Shown: one piece after another, positions 22,662 to 35,900 of the stretch
Position numbering within the stretch: the stretch's first letter is position 1
Layout: each line of letters opens with the position of its first letter
Assembly (NCBI RefSeq): GCF_009389715.1
Contig: NC_052396.1
Location: 14,097,888 to 14,161,887 of the forward strand
DNA from: Phoenix dactylifera
Taxonomy: Eukaryota > Streptophyta > Magnoliopsida > Arecales > Arecaceae
Reading direction: 5' to 3'
DNA: 64,000 nucleotides
Notes under the pieces: generated by a model
Databases searched by the model: none
Seen by the model: only the letters and a program-made list of their open reading frames with translations
Told to the model about the DNA's origin: nothing
Made by a program: the position numbers and the translations under genes

Positions 22662-23436
22662 CCTCTCCTCACGCTAGACCCTTCCGGTGCTGGGCTTTCT
22701 TTTTCTAAAAAGGGCAAAAAAATCTTTACAATATCCATAAGACCATAACTAAATAATTTTTATGTAAAACAAAAATAACTGCATAAAGTATTTCCTATGT
22801 GCAATATTAATGCTCTTTGCAATCTTGGTGGAAATACATGAAGCCCACATGCCATGAAGGATAAAAGATGCTAATCCAATTAAATGTTTTACTTTTTTTT
22901 TTGCTATTTTATGTAAAGTGTAATATATTAGAAAATTTAGTCTTTATTCATTCAAGTTTTTAAAAGAGTGTGAATCAAGTTTTTTTAATTAGAGTTTCAG
23001 ACTATTTTATTTTTATTCAATGTATGTAGAGAGAATGTAGATGCATACTTGAGCAATGTAAGATGAGGAGTTGGATGGTGGAGGATTTATTTTGAGTGAT
23101 CAAAAGGTTCTTGAATTTGCAAATGACCTCCCAAGAGATCAGATGTAATTAAATAATTTGGATATTTTATCCAATCTCTCCCAAGCAACCATTGGAATAG
23201 CATAATTAGCCATTAGATAGATAGACAGCTGCTGAAGCAAGGATCGATGGTACAAGAGTAAGGCTACAAGCTTGTGATTAATGTTTCTATTTCCATTCCT
23301 TAAGTTTTTTGTTTATCTTGTCAAACATGGAATTCCTCTTAGGTGCTTTAGCAAAAAGAAGCAGATCATCTGCACGCAACAAATGTAAAATTTGGGAGCC
23401 ACTCAGAGAACTGAGAGGGGTACACTTCTATTAGGG
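22662..23436. other. intergenic, nothing recognised
   Basis: AT-rich sequence upstream of the CCDC124-like gene and its MULE. No gene or repeat family recognised. Confidence 0.4.
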
Positions 23437-25086
23437 TAGTGTTGGTATTGGTAGCATATTATGAAATGGAGTTGGAGTAAATGGATGTGAAGACAGTTTT
23501 TCTCCATGGTGAGTTGGAGGAGCAGATTTACATGCAGCAGCCAAAAGAATTTTTAGAACATGAACAGGAGCACTTAGTCTGTAAATTAAGGAAGTCATTT
23601 TATGGGGCTGAAGCAGTCTCCAAGGCAGTGGTACAAGCGTTTTGACTCCTACATGATTCGAATTGGCTACAGGAGATGTGAGTATGACTGTATGTTTATG
23701 TGAAGAGCCTTGACAATGGTACTTTAAAGTCAACAAGTTGAAGACTTTATTGAGTAGAGAGTTTGATATGAAGGATTTGGGCGTGGCCAAGAAAATTCTT
23801 GGGATAGAGATTCGCAGATACAGAAATTCCAAGAATTGTAGTTATCTTAGGATAGTTATATACAGAAAGTGTTGGAAAGGTTCAGCATGGGTAATGCGAA
23901 GCCAGTGAATATACTTTTAGTGAATCATTTTAGATTATCTACCTCACAATGCCCGAAGACAGAGAAAGAAATTGAAGACATGTCAAAGGTTCCATATGCT
24001 AGTACAATGGGATGTATGATGTATGCTATGGTTTGTACTAGGATGGATTTGGCGCATGCAGTTAACGCAGTGAGCAAGTTCATGGCAAATCCAGGGAGAC
24101 AGCATTAGGATGTAGTCAAGTAGATCTTCAAAAGGATACTACAGACTATGAGTCTATGGTATCATGTTTGTCAGACAGCAGGATGATCCTTCAGTCGTGG
24201 GGTATGTTGATGCAGATTATACAAGGGACTTGGATGACAAGAGGTCGCTACATGCTATGTATTCACTCTTGCAGGAGGGCCTATCAATTAGAGGTCCATG
24301 GTTCAGTCTCTATTTGCACTATCTATGACTGAGTCAGAGTATATGGCAGTAGCTTAGGCTGCTAAGGAAACATTGTGGTTGACGGGATTAATCAAGGAGC
24401 TGGGTGTTCAGCAAGGTGGAGTTCAGTTGCATTGTGACAGTCTGAGTACGATCTATTTGGCAAAGAATCAAGTATATCATGCGAGACCAAGCACATAGAT
24501 GTGAGGTATCACAAGATTAGAGAATTGGTTTCTTCCGGTGATATATTGCTTGAGAAAGTTCACATTTCTGAAAATGCAGCAGACAGTTGACAAAATTTGT
24601 TACTACAGACAAGTTCAAGCATTGCTTGGACTTGGTTAACATCTCTAGGTGCTAGAGAGAAAGTGTTCCAACCCATCGGCGTCAGGTGGTATCCCATGTT
24701 ATTTTTCTCCTAAGGGGTGAATATTCGCCAAGGTGGAGATTGTTAGAGTAAGTGGCTCATATTGAGGTATTCTTATTTGAGTGGTCCACTGGTATTCTAA
24801 CGGAACGGAGCGAAGCGACAGGATATGTTTATCTTTGGGATAATTATGTAGTGTTTTATTCTATCAGGGATGCTGATAAGGGTTGGGACTCTAGAACTAG
24901 GGTTTAACTATAAATATCTTATAACCCTTGCTATTTTGAGAGATAGTAAAAGTTACAGCCATTTTGCTCCTGTGGACATAGGCACATTGTCAAACCATGT
25001 AAAATCCCTGTGTTCAATTTCTCTTCCTCTTCCTCTCTCAATTCTGTGCATTGTTCTGTTTCCTATTTGGATCCTGTATTTGCGCA
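23437..25086 (+). mobile_element. Ty1/copia fossil, 3' part
   Basis: The plus strand carries the later part of a copia reverse transcriptase (TVFLHGELEE, then PYASTMGCMMYAMVCTR) and RNase H (SMTESEYMAVA, TLWLTGLI), followed by a purine-rich tract and an LTR starting TGTTAGAG at 24741. The LTR end near 25086 is approximate. Gag, protease, integrase and the 5' LTR are missing. The reading frame is broken in several places; an old, truncated copy. Confidence 0.85.
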
Positions 25087-25205
25087 ATAAGAATGAATGA
25101 GGAATTATGACCAAGACCAATATTAGTAGCCAATAACCTTTAAACAAAGCACCCAGGGAGTTAAAGATGCCCCCATGAGCATGACGTAGAAGACATATGC
25201 TGCAC

Positions 25206-25512
25206 TCAGGAAGTAGAGGGGGAAAAATCTATATGATCATGCAGACAGACTACCTTCACTCTTTCTGCATTAAACCCTTTTTTCTTAACTTGTTCAGCAT
25301 TAAGCCTAATCCATGCATCCATGAGAGACCCATCACTTTCGCTACGTAGAAAGCTGTGACAGTCAACAAAGTCATACAATCTACCATAAGCAAATACGAA
25401 AAGAGCATCAGTCGGAAGAAGATCATGATATGCCGACCAAGTCCTGAAGTAGAAAGGCCGGCTCCATGCCCAGCCTTGCATACGATGCGGGCAACTATTG
25501 GGTTGGTCTGTC
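25206..25512 (-). pseudogene. prolyl oligopeptidase C-terminal fragment, second copy
   Basis: Minus strand 25510-25451 reads TNPIVARIVCKAGHGAGLST, the penultimate conserved block of plant prolyl endopeptidase. About 90 bp further, 25358-25312 reads AFYVAKVMGLSWMH, similar to the family's C-terminal YxFMAKM-LSWxx. The two are separated by sequence unlike the family, and the rest of the enzyme is absent. The sequence out to 25880 is shared with the smaller copy in the CCDC124-like intron. The intact source gene is not in this window. Confidence 0.6.
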
Positions 25513-27380
<1,868 letters not shown>

Positions 27381-28222
27381 TGATACGCCTTCAAACCGGC
27401 TACAGCTCACCAGAAAGTCCAACCAATTAAAACACGCCACAGTGCTAACACATGGTGAATCGTGAGTGGCCACTGGGAGGGCCTAGTGCCATACCACCGA
27501 GCTTGCATATTATAACCTTAATACAGTTGGTCGCATCCTAACTGATGGACTCAGTAATCATTGAGATCCCACCGATGTGATAGGCAGGATATCATCCACG
27601 TGCAAAGCATTCACACTAGACACTACAAGAAAACTCATCTTTCCCGACGCTTTTTATAATCTTTACCGACGCTTATAAGCGTCGGCTAAAGTTTCCGCAA
27701 CGCAAACAGACGCGTCGCAAAAGCGTCGACGATATCGGAGTGGCAAAAGTTTTTGCCGACGCTAAGAGAAAGCGTCGGCAAAAATAGGGCTTTCCCGACG
27801 CTGACAAAAGCGTCGGCAAAAACTACATTCGCCGACGCTTTAATGCGTCAGGAATATCCACCAGTTCTGAATTTTCGCCGACGCTTTAAAGCGTCGGAAA
27901 ACTTATTTTTGCCGACGCTTCCTTTAGCGTCGGCGTAGGCGTTCAGTTTACCGACGCTTTAAAGCGTCGGCGTAGGCGTGCCACAACTTTTATTTACCAA
28001 CGCTTTAAAGCGTCGGGATTGCTATTTTTGTAAAAAAAATAAAAATATGGATATAAATTATAAAAACACATTATAACAATATGAACCTGTATTACATTTA
28101 TATTGACACAAACATTCAAATCATTCGAAATATTTAAATTGTCATATCTTAGAATTACAATGTACTTTGCAAAATAAGAAACATATACATATCAAACTTC
28201 ATAAAAACCAGTCTAGAAGGTA

Positions 28223-28282
28223 TCATGGACGGGATTCAGCTCCATCATCATCATCTCTATGAGCTTTTAAAGTTTCAGGAAT
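28223..28282 (-). other. candidate captured terminal exon
   Basis: After a TTTTTTTTGCAG acceptor the minus strand has 19 codons (IPETLKAHRDDDDGAESRP) and a TGA. This looks like the last exon of a gene picked up by element 2. The source gene was not recognised, and such a short exon could occur by chance. Confidence 0.35.
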
Positions 28283-29238
28283 CTGCAAAAAAAAAAGGGG
28301 AAACCATTTGAAAGTATCATTGAACATCTATGACATGCACATTCAAAATAAAAACCATGTGTGAAAACTTGCGGACAATCTTTTTGCCTTCATAACACGA
28401 ATAGCAAGCAACATGACATGATTTTGGTTTGGGTCATAACTTGGTCATTGACTTTTGACTTTGAGGTCATGAGATGACACCCAGCTTCAGCCTTAAAAAA
28501 TTGGAATTCTCATATGAAGAGGATTAGCATTCGAAACAGCAAAAAAAAAAGGCTTCAAAATTTCAATCATGCTATCATGCAAAAATGACTTTGTGCTATC
28601 GCTGTTAGGCCTCTGTCTAACAATAGATATGCCTAGAGATGAAATGAAAGTATTATCATGAAATGGACTTCCAATTCGAGCTTAAGACAAACTGCATGCC
28701 TGTATCCTTGCTTACATCAGAAAAGGTAAAGAAGAGAAGGCAATCAGTGACGATATATACTCAATCAAATGACTCAGATGCATCCTGCAACTCACACTTT
28801 GAACAATTCAAAATTGTTCCACAAATAAAAAACAAAGAAAAAGCAAAACGGTACATTTTTTTCTATTTTTAGTACAAGCCCCTATTGTCTAAGTCCATGC
28901 ATCCTTGGCATATTTAAGCTTGCTAACTCAGAATACTAGAATAACAGAAAATCAATTTTAGGAAAGGAGCACTACACACAGAATCAACTCGAGTATAATA
29001 TACTAAAGCATAAGGCATACGGTGAATACATTTGAAAACTCAAAGGCCTCATGCTGATCGAATAAATCGACAACAAACGAGTCAGAAGAAAACGAGGAAC
29101 AAAAGAAAATCGAAAAAGAATTTTCTTTCCAAGCAAAAAGACTTACTCCAGTATAGGTTGTACCAAGTAAACAGTAATGGCAGAAAGAGAGTCACAAAAA
29201 GCAAACACAAGCTCAAGACAAAATCTACAGTCACTTAC

Positions 29239-29547
29239 CTCGATAGCCTTGCTTGGAGCAACTCGGATGACGTTGACAAAATTGCCACGAAACAACCCCT
29301 TCCACCCCTCAGTCCCTATAATAGTGTGGAACACTTCGGTCGTCGAGTTCCCATTGCTACCTACCATGAGATGCGTTCTGATCGTCTCCAAGGGAGCGAC
29401 CGCGGTTCGCGAGACCGCCCCGGCAATCCCCCCACTGAACAGCCTCCTGAAATGGGGGTTTCCAATCCGGATCTTTAATTTCAACCCGATAAAGAAATAT
29501 TCACAATCGAAATGCAAGACAGCGAACTTTATACCCAGATTCAACAA
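29239..29547 (-). pseudogene. captured exon of a Brittle-1-type adenylate carrier (mitochondrial carrier family)
   Basis: The minus strand encodes KLKIRIGNPHFRRLFSGGIA, then GAVSRTAVAPLETIRTHLMV and GLFRGNFVNVIRVAPSKAIE. This is the first carrier repeat of plant BT1 proteins, with the PxE signature PLE and the RGN motif. The exon ends in a correct donor, GAG|GTAAGT, at 29239/29238, where BT1 genes also carry an intron. The transit peptide and the other two carrier repeats are missing. BT1 proteins move ADP-glucose or adenylates across plastid envelopes. This piece cannot form a carrier and is a passenger of CACTA element 2. Confidence 0.85.
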
Positions 29548-29888
29548 ATTCCAGTACTACTGAATTAATCTTCCCCTTTTCTGTAACATCAAAACTCCAG
29601 TCCTCAAAGTAGCACCGCAGTATCCATCAAACTTGATGACACGACTACCGAATCGAACCCATAACTTACAACCCCTAGGCTTCGAGGATCAACGCCAAAA
29701 AAAGGAATCAAGACTCGAGGAAACCCAAATCCCAGACAAAAACTATCGAAATAATTACTAGGTGACGATGAGAAAGAGGGAACCCAAACCCTAATTTGAG
29801 ATCACAAAGGATAAGAAAAAAGAAAGTAAATCTTGAGCAAAGATGATGATGGAATCGCAATCACTGAAACGAGAACCGGATTTCTTAC

Positions 29889-30128
29889 CTTTCTGGCTCT
29901 GTCATTTCTGCTACTCTCCTGCTTCTTGTGACCTTGTTTCTCCTTCTTGGATCTTCTTCTAGGGCTCCGCTCCGGTCTTTCTCGATTCCTTATCGGCTGA
30001 GATATTTCCTCCTCCTTTTCTCTTTGTCCGTTCTTCAGAAGGTGGTTTGAGTTCCCACCGACCATAGAATGCTTATGACCGAGAGGGTGCCCCTCTTTGC
30101 TTGCAGGGGCGAACGACGGGCGCACCAA
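29889..30128 (-). other. candidate captured 5' exon in CACTA element 2
   Basis: The minus strand has an open frame rich in Lys, Arg and Glu that ends in a good splice donor (AAAG|GTAAGAAA, exon end at 29889). It lies next to the subterminal repeats at the end from which capture reads in all three elements. The protein family was not recognised and it may be 5' UTR. Confidence 0.35.
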
Positions 30129-30815
30129 ACACAGAGGGTCACGTGGGCTGCGTCGTGGCAGTTCGTCGCCGGAGAGGAGGAAGGAGGAGAGGAGCAGAAT
30201 GAGGAGGGGAACGGCCCGCTTGTGAATTTGTGTTCTGACGACGCATATACGCGTCGTCTTAGGCCATAATATACCGCGACGCTAATTAGCGTCGTCTATG
30301 GCCGACGCTTTTAAAAAGCGTCGGCATATATTGGGGCTGGACCGAAAATCGCCGACGCTTGTAAAAAGCGTCGGCAAAAAAGGGTCGGTAAAACCCCATT
30401 TTCTTGTAGTGAGATATCCAGGCTATACTCAAGCCAATCACTTCTGATCGACCCACATGCTCTAATTTTTTGGTGGTAGGTAGGCTCCTCCACCAGATAT
30501 ACATGAAAAGGAAGGACAGAGGAGGTAAGTAAGAAAAACGCCCTAACAAACTGACTGACAACCTCCTCATGTTCTCTGATTACCCACAATGACTTAGGCA
30601 CGAAGGATCCCCTGCTGGATACGTTTTAGCAAGAGGACTTTTTTGCTTTACGTTATTTTATGTCGGAGTGCTGCCATTTAACGAGGATCTCGGCTGCAAC
30701 GACTGAGCGTCGCTAGCCTTCTCCAATTCCAACCATAATAGTTGACTACCGAACTCTCTAGCATCGTCGTGTTTCTCGCTGCGGTGCCTAGGGCAAGTTA
30801 GTCTCAGCGGCAATA

Positions 30816-31672
30816 CCAAGATTAGAGAAAAATGATAATGAAGAAGATTATAGAGTAGGGGCACGTTTAAGGTTAGGGTGGAAGATTATCCTAGCAACTG
30901 AGGCTCTTAGAGAGTGTTAACAGGAAAATGAAGGCAAGGGTGTTGAGAGAGAGAGAGAGAGAGAGTAAAATGGGGGAGAGGGGTTAGTTTGCCAGGGGCT
31001 GGCGCCTGCTCTACAAGGGCTGTACATGAGCAAAGAAAGGAGGGAACAAAGAGGCACAAGGAGAGTAAGTTCGAGGGGCAGCAGTGGAACTGAATCAAAG
31101 CGATGGATAGTCAGAATAGGGAAGGTTGTGAGCAGAGGATCCCGAGATGATCAGAAGAGATTGAGAAAAAGTTGAAACAGGGGGTCATTAGGTGCCGGTT
31201 AGTAGGGCAAGCCAACGAAAATGTAAAAGAGGTAGAGGGAGAGGGAGAGAGATATGGCAGTGGAGCTGAGAGGTTGCTGTGGAGACAAAAGGTGGTAGAG
31301 AGTTGAGAGAATAGAGGAGACGTTAGGCGAACAGAAGCAGGGAGGAGGCATTCCAGTGATGAACCCGATGCAAGCATGATGACCCGGTCCTGCAAGGAAC
31401 TGAAGGAAGGAGTGCAATTGCGGCTGTGCACAACAGTGAAGAGATCAGGAAGGACAATGAGTCGAAACAAGGGAGGAATAAAATAGAAAATAGGGAAGAA
31501 AAATTAGTGCTTCAACGATCGGTTATTGGAGGGAAGTAAGGAGACTGGTAGCAGGGAGTGCTTGAAGCCACAAAAAGAGAGGAAGAAAGGCATCAGTGTT
31601 CGCGAATCCAAGAATGAAGGAGAGAAATAAAGGCCAAGAGAGTGGTGGTTGCACTCGTCCCATCCTCACTAG
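30816..31672. other. sequence between the solo LTR and CACTA element 3
   Basis: GA-rich purine sequence with a short (GA)n run near 30945-30965. Several short open frames on the minus strand show no family resemblance. No gene called. Confidence 0.4.
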
Positions 31673-32968
31673 CACTACAGAAAAATACATTTTTTCCGAC
31701 GTTTTTTATGATCTTTACCGACGCTTATAAGCGTCGGTTAAAGTTCGGCCGACACTAAACAAAGCATCGTAGAAGCATCGGCGAGACCTGAGTGGGAAAA
31801 AATTTTTCCGATGCTTTCGGAAAGCGTCGTAGAAGATTAGTTTTTAGCGATGCTTAAAAGCATCGCTAAAAGCCTCAAAGTCGACGCTTATAAGCGTCGG
31901 CTATAGTCTTTAATTTTTTTAAAAAAATTATTTTCTTCAGCATCCCCATTCCTTCTTACATCCGAGATCCACCTAGCATCAACGATATCAGCCCCAACAA
32001 CATCAACTCTTCGAAAAAAAATTTCCAAAGACAGGGACATACAAACACCTAGGCATCAGTAAACAAAACTAAGAAGGAAATAAAGAACTCCAAGAAAGGA
32101 TAGAACCAAAATTTCGTAGATCAAGTAACGAAATCACCTTGCCACTATTCAGACTAGTTTGCACAGCAGGCTTTTCACATGCATTACTCCCAGGCACCGA
32201 TTTTCTTCAAGAAAACATGTGATAATTAAGGCAAAGGGACAATAACTATGCACATAAAACTTTATTAAAGAAAGAAAATATAAAAAAATTCCGAGAGGCG
32301 GCCATCGAGACCTTTCTTGAATCCTTCCTGTGAACAAAATGCAGAAGCAGGATCTACTACTCTTATAAGATGGTTAATTAAAAAAGAAAAAAAGAGGGGC
32401 AGAGAAAAATGATATACCTCAATGATTCAAAACTTGATTCACGGGACTCAGCCTTTGTCCTTTCCTTTCCAGAGTATATCTTAAAATATTTCGCCATTAC
32501 CTGAGGAAAAAAAGAAGAAAATGTGAAAGCAAAAGGGGAAAAAATGATGTAATGATCAAAAGATTGCTGAGAGAAGGAGAAGCAGGATTTGTACTGTTCT
32601 TGGAGGGCTTGGGATCTTCAAGAATTCAGCACTGGAGGGAGGAGGAGAGGAGAGGAAAAGATATTAGGAGGCGGTGGATTGATGTCGGCGCTGGAGGGAG
32701 GAGGAGAGGAGAGGAGAGGAGGAGTTTACAATAATTAGGGCATCAATCGAGAGGGGGCTGATATTTAAATGGATTTGGCCTTCGACGACGCTTATAAACG
32801 TCGTTGTAGGTCAAATCTTTAGACAACGCTTTTAAGCGTCGTTGATTCCCAAGCTTTGCCGACGCTTTTTAGAAGCATCGGCAAAGTTTGGCGTTGAACC
32901 AAAATTTTCCGACGCTTCACCCTAGCGTCGGGAAAAAAGCATCGGAAAATCTCCTTTTTCTTGTAGTG
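31673..32968. mobile_element. non-autonomous CACTA element 3
   Basis: The ends are CACTACAGAAAAATA and CTTTTTCTTGTAGTG. The flanking triplets are TAG and TGG, a 3-bp duplication with one difference. The left subterminal zone (31695-31910) has GATCTTTACCGACGCTTATA as in element 2, and the right zone (32780-32950) has GACGACGCTTATAA-type palindromes. At 1.3 kb it is the shortest of the three. No transposase is seen. The interior includes an exon-like piece at 32418-32500 (-). Confidence 0.88.
32418..32500 (-). other. candidate captured exon in CACTA element 3
   Basis: An 83-bp minus-strand block lies between an acceptor (TTTTTCCTCAG) and a donor (GAG|GTATAT). Its open frame contains MAKYFKIYSGKERTKAESR, hydrophilic and protein-like. 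I do not recognise the family. Position and direction fit a captured exon. Confidence 0.4.
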
Positions 32969-35900
32969 TGGTGACATGATTTCGAGCGCATTGCACACGC
33001 CACCCTTATCTGGCAGCCATTTTGCACCCATCTCAGCTCTCAATGGCAATTCTGCAATGGCCATCCCCTTCAGTGGTAGGGTTGAGCACGTCTTCCCAGT
33101 TCCGAGGAACATCAACGAATCTGCCCAGCCCTCAAGCTGGGTCAGTTCAGTCGGGCTGGTCCAAATGGACCGATTCTGATTCTCACAGCAAGAGATAGAG
33201 ATAATGGGATGAAAGCATGTAGAAGTCTTCTATATTAGAACGTAATCTGACAAAATTTGTAAACTTTTGGCTAACTAATAAAGTAATTATTAGACTTAGA
33301 ATTGCTTCATTGCCTCTTTCCATAGGAAGAATAACAGAGCTCTAAAATACTTAAATTAGGCAAGTATTTACCACCCTAAACCCTACACCCACCTAGTCTT
33401 CTAGTTTATTTGCACCACATCCTTGCTTAGTTGACATGTGGGAGACACATGCCTGAATTGGCTGCATGATAAAGTGATAACAAATATAATGGGCATCCTA
33501 AGAGCTAAGACTAAATAAAAAATATTTCCGAAGAGGCTGAATCAAGAACATCCCACTAAAAACCGAATATGTGAAATGACAGTGTGCTGATAAAAGTAGC
33601 CTGAATAGAGATCAGCAGGGGATTCAACTAAGTGAGTATGACTCTTAGCCTGATAGGTAGTATGGAATCTATCGGCTTGACAGGTGGTACCAAGTTAGAA
33701 CGTGGAGTAGTGGGAGACAACCAGTGTCAATTACCACAACCACCAGAAGTGGAAGCAAATGTGTGCAGCAATCATGGGGAGGAGTTATTTTATTTTTAAT
33801 ATAAATATTAGATTTGTATTCTATGGACAAAACCCTCCTAATGATTTTTTTTCCTAGATTTAATCAACCTTTTATCCTAAGAGGAAGCACAACTAAGCTT
33901 TCTACCATATCACAGCGTTATATCCTTATCGTAGCCCAATGCTACACTTCTACCGTAGCCCAGCACTATTCTCTTCACCGTAGTCTAATCCTACACCTCC
34001 TTATCTACCTCTGAACGGCGAAATGATAGTGGTCAAAGTCCCTGAAGGTCAAGATACCTAGTTCCATGCTACTTTCTATCCTTCCTTCATTCCCTATCAC
34101 TATCTTTCCGGTTGATCAGACGTCGGTGGCATGCTCATGCACACCAAACTCATTTCTGTGGAAGACTCAGCATCTTTCTCCACTAGCCAACTAAATTTTC
34201 CACGACCCCAAGTTCTCTAGCGCTCATTTGGACGGGACGGAAAAAACATCAACATAGCTAATCTAAGTATAGCATTAATTTGCATTACTACACTGATAAC
34301 TCAGAAGCAACTTTTGCGCTGGCTTTTACTGCTTCATTTTGTTACCAACCATTTTTGTATGGAGGCTAACATGGAGTACTCGATCAAGCAAGGATCTATG
34401 AATATGGACTAAGTTTGTAAATTGAGTTCCATAGTTTCTTAGATTCGTTGCACCTACCTCAATATGGCAAGGAACAATGCTGTTGGGTAGATCTTTTTTT
34501 GATAGAGCGACTTCCAACCTTGTCAACACAATGCAAGAGTACTATCTCAAAGAAGTTTAGTTTTATAGGACAGCTATTAACATAATATTGTATTACATGT
34601 TTCAAAGAATTCTAGCTAATACATTGTGCACTATATTTAATATTGTATTAAACACATTATCAATTCTCAAAATAAAGTATTAAATACATTCATAGCATGT
34701 GCCTAACAACAAGTGTACATTTCTTCTTTTTTTTTTTTGCGAAATGCATAAAAATAACTACTAATTCTCAAAAGTAAGAATTGATAAAAAAAGACAACTA
34801 AATTTATTACCAGAGAGAGAGAGAGAGAGACCTAAATATAACATATATATTTTCACTTGATGGGACAACAGCTAATCATCGAATCTCTTTTGGCTCCCAT
34901 GAATGACCAAGATGCGTATCTTCCGATTGGATGTTTCTTTTCCAGGCCAACAATTGAACTCCCCATGAGATATGAACACCTATCTGTCAGTTAATGCATC
35001 ATTCAGTCGCTTCATTGGATTCTATCATGAGCTCAGTACTATGGTTTATTTTTCTTTATTCTAAGTGATTAACTTTTTTTTTGCATGGGCGACCCAAGCT
35101 ACATGCACAACCCTGGCATCTCTACTCTTGAAACTGAAATCTATATCACACAGGCCAGTGGATTGCCAATAAGAAATTTGAAGGAGTCCTCGTATCTTCT
35201 ATAATTGTATAGAAATGGAGGCAACTAATTCCGTAGAAGTATACAAAAGAACACTAACTGGGATTGCAGTGAATATTATGACACTTATAAATTATGCAGT
35301 ATGGTTACGATGAACTACATTACACAGGAGGTCAATGAAATAATCAAAACCATGCATGGCTAGATGCAAGAGATCAGCTTTTGATTATAAGATTGCGTTA
35401 TCGTAAATACTGACCCGTCCTTCTAGGGCTATTATTGAGGAGAACCACCGAATATATTAACTCGAGCAAAACTAAATGAGTTAAACTTTATTTCCCGTTC
35501 TTCTTTTTTTTTTGTTGTTCGGTTCATCCAAATGAAGCATATAGCATCCAGCAATACTGATATCACAAATTCACAATAACAAGCCAACATCCTTAACTAA
35601 TATACCATGTGTCTTAAGCTTGGGAAATGTAATGACCCAAGATCTCACCTAAAAAGATTGGATGGAAGGTACTATTTGAGTTTTTTAACTTGGCTCTATA
35701 TAAGTATCTAAAATCTACTTAGTACATAATGGAAACGAATCTAATAAATATGCATTCACATAAGCCCTCGTAGGAATGATCATGCCCTTAACTTAGCATA
35801 TGGACGAATTTTTCTCATGCCCAGTTTCCTATAAAAATGCAATACATGATGAATTAGAGCGTCATGATGCTCTTCTTTCCTTATGTATAATTTTCAAACA

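Larger units (their letters stand above)
27621..30411. mobile_element. non-autonomous CACTA element 2 carrying gene fragments (Pack-CACTA)
   Basis: The ends are CACTACAAGAAAA and TTTTCTTGTAGTG, flanked by the 3-bp duplication AGA on both sides. The subterminal zones (27640-28020 and 30235-30390) carry palindromic CCGACGCTTTAAAGCGTCGG-type repeats, as in elements 1 and 3. No transposase is seen. The interior holds minus-strand exon-like pieces: a 5' exon-like block with a splice donor at 29889/29888, a Brittle-1 carrier exon at 29239-29547, and a short terminal-exon-like block at 28223-28282. It is nested in a solo gypsy LTR. Confidence 0.92.
27381..30815 (+). mobile_element. solo Ty3/gypsy LTR interrupted by CACTA element 2
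   Basis: The LTR starts TGATACGCCTTC and ends CAGCGGCAATA. It is flanked by the perfect 5-bp duplication CCAAG (27376-27380 and 30816-30820), and no internal region is present: a solo LTR left by recombination. Its two parts (27381-27620 and 30412-30815) align to the LTRs of the element at 40980-43376, e.g. CAGTTGGTCGCATCCT and GTCGACCCACATGC-type blocks. CACTA element 2 inserted into it later. Confidence 0.9.

Noticed and set aside
32819-33115. 98-codon minus-strand frame crossing the right end of CACTA element 3
   Set aside because: It joins unrelated element and flanking sequence; the flanking half (GMAIAELPLRAEMGAKWLP) looks protein-like but could not be placed.
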